In this document: piece after piece, positions 58,759 through 64,000 of the stretch
Layout: the number at the start of each line of letters is the position of its first letter
How positions within the stretch are numbered: position 1 is the stretch's first letter
Source: Pseudomonas sp. Root71
GTDB taxonomy: Bacteria; Pseudomonadota; Gammaproteobacteria; Pseudomonadales; Pseudomonadaceae
DNA length: 64,000 nucleotides
Assembly: GCF_001429045.1 (NCBI RefSeq)
Contig: NZ_LMHY01000030.1
Coordinates: forward strand, 245,498-309,497
Direction of reading: 5' to 3'
The notes under the pieces: generated by a model
The model's database searches: none
Seen by the model: the letters and a program-made list of their open reading frames with translations, nothing else
Told to the model about the DNA's origin: nothing
Translations under genes and position numbers: made by a program

Positions 58759-59454
58759 TTACGCGTCGAGCGAGCTCTGGTCGATGACCAGACCTGGGCC
58801 CATAGTGGTGCTCAGGGTAACGCGCTTGACGTAAATGCCTTTCGAGGAAGCTGGCTTGATACGCTTCAGATCAGCGATCAGGGCTTCAACGTTTTCCTTC
58901 AGCTTGACGGCGTCGAAGCCGATCTTGCCAACGGAAGTGTGGATGATGCCGTTTTTGTCGGTGCGATAACGAACCTGACCAGCCTTGGCGTTCTTAACCG
59001 CGGTAGCTACGTCTGGAGTTACGGTGCCGACTTTAGGGTTAGGCATCAGGCCACGTGGACCGAGGATCTGACCCAACTGACCTACAACACGCATTGCATC
59101 CGGGGATGCGATCACTACGTCATAGTTCAGGTCGCCGCCTTTCATTTCGGCAGCCAGGTCGTCCATGCCTACGCGGTCAGCGCCAGCAGCCAGAGCGGCT
59201 TCAGCAGCTGGACCCTGGGTGAACACAGCAACGCGAACGGTCTTGCCAGTGCCGTGTGGCAGCACAGTAGCGCTACGAACGACCTGGTCGGATTTACGCG
59301 GGTCAACACCCAGGTTTACAGCTACGTCGAACGACTCGCTGAACTTGACAGTCGACAGCTCAGCCAGCAGGGCAGCGGCGTCTACAAAGTTGTAGGCCTT
59401 GCCTGCTTCGATTTTGCCGGCGATAGCCTTTTGACGCTTGGTCAGCTTAGCCAT
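58759..59454 (-). CDS. rplA: 50S ribosomal protein L1
   Basis: 231 residues, MAKLTKRQKAIAGKIEAGKA start. It forms the mobile L1 stalk at the E site and in E. coli represses the L11 operon. TSVGKIGFDAVKLKENVEAL and the end STTMGPGLVIDQSSLDA are normal. The ATG overlaps the rplK stop by one base (TAATG). Confidence 0.98.
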   Translation of the reverse strand: MAKLTKRQKAIAGKIEAGKAYNFVDAAALLAELSTVKFSESFDVAVNLGVDPRKSDQVVRSATVLPHGTGKTVRVAVFTQGPAAEAALAAGADRVGMDDLAAEMKGGDLNYDVVIASPDAMRVVGQLGQILGPRGLMPNPKVGTVTPDVATAVKNAKAGQVRYRTDKNGIIHTSVGKIGFDAVKLKENVEALIADLKRIKPASSKGIYVKRVTLSTTMGPGLVIDQSSLDA

Positions 59455-59885
59455 TACACACCCTCCACGTTAAGGCCCATGCTACGAGCAGAACCGGCGA
59501 TAGTACGCACGGCTGCTTCCATATCAGCTGCAGTCAGATCCGCGTTTTTGGTTTTCGCGATTTCTTCCAGCTGAGCACGAGTCACGGTGCCAACCTTAAC
59601 GGTGTTCGGACGAGCGGAACCGCTGGTCAGACCGGCCGCCTTCTTCAGCAGAACCGAAGCAGGGGTGGATTTGGTTTCGAAAGTGAAGCTACGGTCGCTA
59701 TAGACAGTGATGATCACTGGAGTCGGCAGACCTGGCTCAAGACCCTGAGTACGGGCGTTGAAAGCCTTGCAGAATTCCATGATGTTCACGCCGTGCTGAC
59801 CCAGAGCAGGACCAACAGGTGGGCTTGGGTTAGCCTGAGCGGCCTTCACTTGCAGCTTGATGTAAGCGGTAATCTTCTTGGCCAT
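59454..59885 (-). CDS. rplK: 50S ribosomal protein L11
   Basis: 143 residues, MAKKITAYIKLQVKAAQANP start, with PPVGPALGQHGVNIMEFCKA at the thiostrepton/RelA centre. The ATG at 59885 is used rather than one four codons upstream. First gene of the L11 operon, after a terminator. Confidence 0.98.
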   Translation of the reverse strand: MAKKITAYIKLQVKAAQANPSPPVGPALGQHGVNIMEFCKAFNARTQGLEPGLPTPVIITVYSDRSFTFETKSTPASVLLKKAAGLTSGSARPNTVKVGTVTRAQLEEIAKTKNADLTAADMEAAVRTIAGSARSMGLNVEGV

Positions 59886-59960
59886 GAGGCACTCCAATTA
59901 CGGGTTCGAACGCCTCGAGAGGCTCCCCGGTTACTTGCGCGTTTATCCCAGTGACGACAA

Positions 59961-59987
59961 AACCCCACAGCCTACGGCTGCGGGGTT
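59961..59987 (-). terminator. Terminator between nusG and rplK
   Basis: AACCCCGCAGCC-GTA-GGCTGTGGGGTT on the minus strand with one G-U pair, followed by TTGTC and preceded by AAAAATCC. It probably ends most tRNA-Trp-secE-nusG transcripts. I found no clear promoter for rplK between it and the ATG. Confidence 0.75.
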
Positions 59988-60002
59988 GGGATTTTTGCTC
60001 AA

Positions 60003-60536
60003 CTAGACCTTTTCGACCTGGCTGAACTCGAGCTCCACCGGAGTAGAGCGACCGAAAATGAGCACTGCGACCTGGATCCGGCTCTTTTCGTAGTTAACTT
60101 CTTCAACAACACCGGTAAAGTCTGCGAACGGACCGTCATTGACACGCACCGACTCGCCCGGCTCGAACAACGTCTTCGGCTTCGGCTTGTCGCTGCCATC
60201 GGCAACGCGACGCAGAATCGCTTCTGCTTCTTTATCGGTGATTGGCGCAGGCTTATCGGCAGTACCGCCAATGAAACCCATCACCCGAGGCGTATCCTTG
60301 ACCAAGTGCCAAGTACCCTCGTTCATATCCATTTGCACCAGCACATAGCCAGGGAAGAATTTGCGTTCGCTTTTGCGCTTCTGGCCATTGCGCATTTCAA
60401 CCACTTCTTCAGTGGGAACCAGAATCTCGCCGAAGCCATCTTCCATACCAGCCAGCTTTACGCGCTCGATCAGCGAGCGCATTACATGCTTCTCGTAACC
60501 GGAGTAAGCATGCACAACATACCAACGCTTAGCCAC
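60003..60536 (-). CDS. nusG: Transcription termination/antitermination factor NusG
   Basis: 177 residues. NGN domain 1 to about 120 (MAKRWYVVHAYSGYEKHVMR, then FFPGYVLVQMDMNEGTWHLV) and a KOW domain with GESVRVNDGPFADFTGVVEE. It joins RNA polymerase to Rho or to ribosomal S10. Nine bases after secE. Confidence 0.98.
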   Translation of the reverse strand: MAKRWYVVHAYSGYEKHVMRSLIERVKLAGMEDGFGEILVPTEEVVEMRNGQKRKSERKFFPGYVLVQMDMNEGTWHLVKDTPRVMGFIGGTADKPAPITDKEAEAILRRVADGSDKPKPKTLFEPGESVRVNDGPFADFTGVVEEVNYEKSRIQVAVLIFGRSTPVELEFSQVEKV

Positions 60537-60545
60537 GGGACACCC

Positions 60546-60914
60546 TTAGCCGACGATCAAGGAAACAAGCCAGCCGAGCAGGGAATCAAGCCCCCACAAC
60601 AGCAACGCCATAACCAGGACAACAGCCACAACGATCAACGTGGTCTGCGTGGTTTCTTGGCGAGTTGGCCAAACGACTTTACGAATTTCGGTGCGCGCTT
60701 CCTTAACCAGTACAAAGAAAGACTTGCCCTTGACTGTCTGCAGGCCTACAAAGGCAGCTACGGCAGCAATAGCAAGCAATGCGAGTACGCGGTACAGGAT
60801 CGGCGAAGCAGAAAAGTACTGATTGCCAACAACGCCAACAACCACCAGAGCGACTACTACAAGCCACTTGAGGAGGTCGAAACGAGAGCCTTGAGCTTCA
60901 GCTTTAGGAGTCAT
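60546..60914 (-). CDS. secE: Preprotein translocase subunit SecE
   Basis: 122 residues with three membrane helices, the long gamma-proteobacterial form. The conserved amphipathic helix EARTEIRKVVWPTRQETTQT clamps SecY. Between tRNA-Trp (45 bases) and nusG. Confidence 0.97.
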   Translation of the reverse strand: MTPKAEAQGSRFDLLKWLVVVALVVVGVVGNQYFSASPILYRVLALLAIAAVAAFVGLQTVKGKSFFVLVKEARTEIRKVVWPTRQETTQTTLIVVAVVLVMALLLWGLDSLLGWLVSLIVG

Positions 60915-60959
60915 CTATGAAGATCCTGTGAAAAGAAAGCCAGACACACCGAGTGAATC

Positions 60960-61035
60960 TGGCAGGTCAGGAGGGAATCGAACCCCCAACCTACGGTTTT
61001 GGAGACCGTCGCTCTGCCAATTGAGCTACTGACCT
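60960..61035 (-). tRNA. tRNA-Trp (anticodon CCA)
   Basis: The cloverleaf folds with a seven-pair acceptor AGGTCAG/CTGACCT, anticodon stem-loop CGGTCTCCAAAACCG, GGTTCGATTCC T arm, and an encoded 3' CCA. It begins about 14 bases after the predicted transcription start and leads into secE-nusG. Confidence 0.97.
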
Positions 61036-61055
61036 AAAACAAAATCAGGCCGACC

Positions 61056-61084
61056 ATTATGCCGACCCGAAAAAGACTTTACAA
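61056..61084 (-). promoter_or_regulatory. Promoter of tRNA-Trp-secE-nusG
   Basis: On the minus strand TTGTAA (61084-61079), 17-base spacer, CATAAT (61061-61056). It stands about 90 bases downstream of the terminator that follows tRNA-Thr, so the two tRNA units are separate. Confidence 0.75.
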
Positions 61085-61171
61085 CACTTACGAGGCAATC
61101 CTGGCTGCAACACCGATATCCATGACACCGGCAACCCTCAGAAACACAATCAGGCGCAACCACTACCACCT

Positions 61172-61203
61172 AAAACAAAGGCAGATATTTTCATATCTGC
61201 CTT
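61172..61203 (-). terminator. Terminator after tRNA-Thr
   Basis: AAGGCAGATAT-GAAA-ATATCTGCCTT followed by TGTTTT on the minus strand, an 11-pair stem seven bases after the encoded CCA of tRNA-Thr. It ends the Tyr-Gly-Thr tRNA transcript. Confidence 0.88.
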
Positions 61204-61209
61204 GTTATA

Positions 61210-61285
61210 TGGAGCTCTTGAGCGGATTTGAACCGCTGACCTCACCCTTACCAAGGGTGTGCTCTACCAACTGAGCTACAAGAGC
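61210..61285 (-). tRNA. tRNA-Thr (anticodon GGT)
   Basis: Acceptor GCTCTTG/CAAGAGC, anticodon stem-loop ACCCTTGGTAAGGGT, T arm GGTTCAAATCC, and encoded CCA. Middle of the tRNA cluster; in P. aeruginosa tufB follows it, here a terminator does. Confidence 0.97.
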
Positions 61286-61311
61286 GTAACACTGTGCAAA
61301 ACCCGTAAACT

Positions 61312-61385
<74 letters not shown>

Positions 61386-61409
61386 GAGGCTTACAGCTCT
61401 CGCTAAAAA

Positions 61410-61494
<85 letters not shown>

Positions 61495-61507
61495 TAAGCG
61501 AGCCGGC

Positions 61508-61535
61508 ATTCTACATCATGCCAGCCTTCTGTCAA
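61508..61535 (-). promoter_or_regulatory. tRNA-Tyr-Gly-Thr promoter
   Basis: On the minus strand TTGACA (61535-61530), 16-base spacer, TAGAAT (61513-61508), immediately before tRNA-Tyr. A GC-rich discriminator (GCCGGCTCG) follows, as expected for a stringently controlled promoter. Confidence 0.88.
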
Positions 61536-61637
61536 GCATTTTTCTCATTAAAAACCTGAGCTTAGCTGCGTTGACCTCGCTTCACACCGCTTACCGTTTC
61601 CGGTGTTCGCTGTGGAGCGGGCGCCATTCTATGCAAA

Positions 61638-62078
61638 CTATTCGGTGGGTGCAACCCCCTCGCACGGCATTATTTTATGTTTTAACTCATTGAATTCTTT
61701 AGAAAGGTTTTGCAGCTGCAAATCGTCCAGCCAACGCCGGCTTTCCGGTGCGATACGCACCCAATACGCCGCTCCTTCAGCCGCAGCTTTCGGCAGGGAC
61801 TGAAACTTGACCTCCATCCCGCTCAAACGACGCTCAACCGCCTGTGCGGCCTCCTGGCGCGCATAGCCGCCCAGATAAAGGCAGCCATTGTCTGCCGAGG
61901 CAGCTTTTCCCTTATCCTTGGATACGTCACTTGCTTCGCTCAACAAGCGAATATCTTGTTGAGATCCGCGATACAGACTCAAAGGCGTGACATCCTTCGC
62001 GCGCAAAGGAGCCTCTTGTTGATGCCAGATGTAGTAGAAGCCATTGAGGACAAGCAGCAGCAGAAACAACCAACGCAT
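61638..62078 (-). CDS. SPOR-type membrane-anchored protein
   Basis: 146 residues. An N-terminal membrane anchor (MRWLFLLLLVLNGFYYIWHQ) is followed by a variable linker and a C-terminal segment (CLYLGGYARQEAAQAVERRL, then YWVRIAPES) that fits the SPOR fold, which binds denuded peptidoglycan. I chose the ATG at 62078; the upstream in-frame sequence is inside coaX. It probably corresponds to PA4278 and is the last gene of birA-coaX. The family assignment is moderately sure. Confidence 0.75.
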   Translation of the reverse strand: MRWLFLLLLVLNGFYYIWHQQEAPLRAKDVTPLSLYRGSQQDIRLLSEASDVSKDKGKAASADNGCLYLGGYARQEAAQAVERRLSGMEVKFQSLPKAAAEGAAYWVRIAPESRRWLDDLQLQNLSKEFNELKHKIMPCEGVAPTE

Positions 62079-62085
62079 AAAAACC

Positions 62086-62835
62086 TCAGGACAAGGGACA
62101 GGCCATGGCCAATCCGACAAACACCAAGTCCGGAACAACCCTGGCCTGAGGCACGACCTCGGCAACCAGGCTCGCATCCCCCCCGGTGAGGAACACGACA
62201 AAGTCCTCACCCCAGTAACTGCGCGCCAACTCGAGCTGGGTCAGCACGAAGCCGCGCAACATCAACAGACAACCACGCTCTACAGCCTCGACAGTCGCGC
62301 GACCAGGAACAAGACTTTCCTGAGCCTGCTCGGCCGCCAGATCCCCATAACGAATTTTGCGGGTGTGGGTGCGCAACTGGTTGCGCATCAACGGCATCCC
62401 TGGACAGATGAAACCACCCAGGTGTCCTCCATCCGCCGCGATAAAGTCAGCGGTCACGGCCGTACCGAAATCGAGCACCAGACACGCACCCGAGGCCAGA
62501 TGAAAGCCTCCGAGCATTGCGAGCCACCGATCCAGCCCCAACCGCTCAAACTCTTCATACCCATTACGCACGCCTGACATTTCGCGAGCAGGCGTTGCGC
62601 ATACAACCGGCACATCAAAGGTATCGCCGAGCAATGACGTCAACGCAGCGGTTTCCTCCGCGGTCCTGACGCTCACCAACCGGCAAAACGTGAGGGCAAG
62701 CCCTTTGATCGCCCCCAAACCCTCCAGCAATCCAAGATTGGAATCGACGACCCCTTCACCGAGCACCTGCCCGGCATTAGCGGCAAGCACACGCCACTTG
62801 ATGAAACTATTCCCACAATCGAGCTCAAGAATCAT
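62086..62835 (-). CDS. coaX: Type III pantothenate kinase
   Basis: 249 residues. ASKHA-type phosphate loops are LELDCGNSFIKW and LVLDFGTAVTADFI, and GGHLGGFICPGMPLMRNQL is typical of CoaX. It catalyses the first step of coenzyme A synthesis and, unlike CoaA, is not feedback-inhibited. The ATG at 62835 is 11 bases inside birA, so the two are coupled; a GTG one codon upstream is possible. Confidence 0.93.
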   Translation of the reverse strand: MILELDCGNSFIKWRVLAANAGQVLGEGVVDSNLGLLEGLGAIKGLALTFCRLVSVRTAEETAALTSLLGDTFDVPVVCATPAREMSGVRNGYEEFERLGLDRWLAMLGGFHLASGACLVLDFGTAVTADFIAADGGHLGGFICPGMPLMRNQLRTHTRKIRYGDLAAEQAQESLVPGRATVEAVERGCLLMLRGFVLTQLELARSYWGEDFVVFLTGGDASLVAEVVPQARVVPDLVFVGLAMACPLS

Positions 62836-63784
62836 CACGCAACCTCAGGCTCAACTCACCACCACTGAAGACTTTCTCCACACCATCCACCTTCAGGCGC
62901 AAAGCGCCCTGGCCATCAATACCAAGTACTTCACCATCAATTTGATTGACGCCGGCAATCAAGGACACGCTTCGCCCCTGCCATAGGTGATTTTGCTCCC
63001 ACTCCGACTGGATGGCCAAAAAACCACCCGCCTGGTGACGAGCCAGGTATCGCTGCAGCATCTCCCCCAGCACCGCAACCAATTGGTTGCGGTCAAAAAA
63101 TTTGCCTGACTCGAGCCGCAGGGATGTCCATTGCTGGTCCACCTCATCAGCGGACTGCATGTTCACATTGATCCCCACCCCCAGGACCACGTGGCACACA
63201 TCAGCAGGATCACCAACCAACTCGAGCAGTATTCCCGCGATCTTTTTCTGGCCTACAAGGACATCGTTAGGCCACTTCAATCCAGCGGATGCAATACCGA
63301 GCTCGCGCAACGCCTGCAAGACAGCGAGCCCAACGACAAGACTCAAGCCCTCCAGCTGGCGCATCCCACCATCAATGCGTAGCACCAGGCTGTAATAGAC
63401 GTTTTCTGCGAATGGACTGACCCACTTGCGACCACGTCGCCCGCGTCCGGCTGTCTGCCGCTCCGAAAGCACCACAAAGGGTGCCGCTTGCCCACGCTCG
63501 ATAGCACGCAGTGCTTCGGCATTAGTGGAGTCGATTGAGTCGTAAACCTGGACGGGCCAGGCGCAGGAGTGCGCCTGAGCGCTAATCTCGGCAGGATCGA
63601 GCAGCGCCAATGGCGCGGACAGTTGATAGCCGCGCCCACGAACCTTATGAATAGACAGACCCAGCTCAGCTTCCAAATGCTGAAGCTGCTTCCACACAGC
63701 ACTACGACTGACGCCCAGGGCGGCACCCAATGCTTGGCCCGAATGGAATCGGCCATCTTTAAGAAGCTTTAACAACGTCAGCAT
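62825..63784 (-). CDS. birA: Biotin operon repressor / biotin-protein ligase BirA
   Basis: 319 residues. The N-terminal winged helix (MLTLLKLLKDGRFHSGQALG, ALGVSRSAVWKQLQHLEAE) means the protein can repress biotin synthesis genes. The ligase domain has GRGRRGRKWVSPFAENVYYS (adenylate loop), LKWPNDVLVGQKKIAGIL, and a C-terminal SH3-like domain. It is the first gene after the rRNA operon terminator. Confidence 0.96.
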   Translation of the reverse strand: MLTLLKLLKDGRFHSGQALGAALGVSRSAVWKQLQHLEAELGLSIHKVRGRGYQLSAPLALLDPAEISAQAHSCAWPVQVYDSIDSTNAEALRAIERGQAAPFVVLSERQTAGRGRRGRKWVSPFAENVYYSLVLRIDGGMRQLEGLSLVVGLAVLQALRELGIASAGLKWPNDVLVGQKKIAGILLELVGDPADVCHVVLGVGINVNMQSADEVDQQWTSLRLESGKFFDRNQLVAVLGEMLQRYLARHQAGGFLAIQSEWEQNHLWQGRSVSLIAGVNQIDGEVLGIDGQGALRLKVDGVEKVFSGGELSLRLRDDS

Positions 63785-63878
63785 GCAGGTCTCGACTCAC
63801 AATGAGGCCCGCATGATAGCCACGCATCGAGCGATTGCATAGAAATCCAGCAGCCGTGGCTTTCTTGCGGACAAAAAC

Positions 63879-63909
63879 AAAACCCCAACTGCTTTCGCAA
63901 TTGGGGTTT
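63879..63909 (-). terminator. rRNA operon terminator
   Basis: AAACCCCAA/TTGGGGTTT with an inner TGC/GCA extension and a GAAA loop, followed on the minus strand by TGTTTTTG. It lies just after the 5S rRNA 3' end. Confidence 0.9.
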
Positions 63910-63919
63910 CGGAATTTAA

Positions 63920-64000
63920 TCTTGACGATGACCTACTCTCACATGGGGAAACCCCACACTACCATCGGCGATGCATCGTTTCACTGCTGAGTTCGGGATG
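63920..64000 (-). rRNA. rrf: 5S ribosomal RNA, 3' part (5' end beyond the window)
   Basis: The reverse complement begins CATCCCGAACTCAGCAGTGA and ends GAGAGTAGGTCATCGTCAAG, the conserved loop B/C to 3' stem of pseudomonad 5S rRNA. About 80 of 120 bases are inside the window. A complete rrn operon is expected to the right. Confidence 0.96.

Overview
The window is chromosomal DNA of a Pseudomonas from the P. fluorescens group. This is inferred from protein sequences typical of the genus, from the many paired REP palindromes of the kinds common in fluorescent pseudomonads (GTGGGAGCGAGCTTGCTCGCGA, TGTAGGAGCTGCCGCAGGC and others), from high GC, and from gene order. I recognise two blocks that parallel P. 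aeruginosa PAO1 PA4061-PA4069 (about 0.1-7.9 kb) and PA4232-PA4280 (about 23.3-63.8 kb). The genes at 8.1-23.2 kb between them look like lineage-specific accessory or conserved genes. Locus parallels are from memory, not from a search.

Layout. 0.1-1.5 kb: thioredoxin/TPR co-chaperone and a small conserved protein. 1.6-4.8 kb: a probable zinc-responsive operon (His-rich ZrgA/DUF2796 protein, LolD-like ATPase, FtsX/MacB-like permease, DUF3299 protein) behind a possible Zur box. 5.1-5.8 kb: OmpW/OprG porin behind a well-placed Anr/FNR-type site. 6.1-7.9 kb: two overlapping SDR genes, one lacking the catalytic Tyr/Lys. 8.2-12.5 kb: the very large helicase Lhr. 12.6-14.8 kb: a YbiO-like MscS channel. 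14.9-15.2 kb: an MFS transporter remnant. 15.3-19.3 kb: a tightly overlapping operon of DUF72, YbhP-like phosphatase/nuclease, ClsB-like cardiolipin synthase and YbhN-like membrane protein. 19.4-21.3 kb: an alpha/beta hydrolase overlapping a DUF3182 gene. 21.6-23.2 kb: a GlxA-type regulator divergent from a cysteine hydrolase.

From 23.3 kb on: ssb and an MFS gene on the minus strand, uvrA on plus, then ferritin ftnA and catalase katA on minus. After these comes the large translation/transcription supercluster, read right to left on the minus strand: partial 5S rRNA, birA, coaX, a SPOR-type protein, tRNA-Tyr-Gly-Thr, tRNA-Trp-secE-nusG, rplKA, rplJL-rpoBC, the str operon (rpsL, rpsG, fusA, tuf), S10, spc and alpha operons ending at rplQ. 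I can see sigma70-type promoters for the tRNA cluster, the tRNA-Trp/secE unit, str, S10 and alpha operons, plus an apparent extra promoter and hairpin block between rpsN and rpsH that would divide the spc operon. The tufB gene found between tRNA-Thr and tRNA-Trp in P. aeruginosa is absent.

Most of the window is core housekeeping DNA. I found no CRISPR array, prophage, transposase or obvious defence locus. The points most worth a second look are the rpsN-rpsH control region, the zinc-linked ABC module, the pseudo-enzyme SDR, the katA promoter palindrome, the MFS remnant, and the lipid-metabolism operon with a DUF72 gene at its head.
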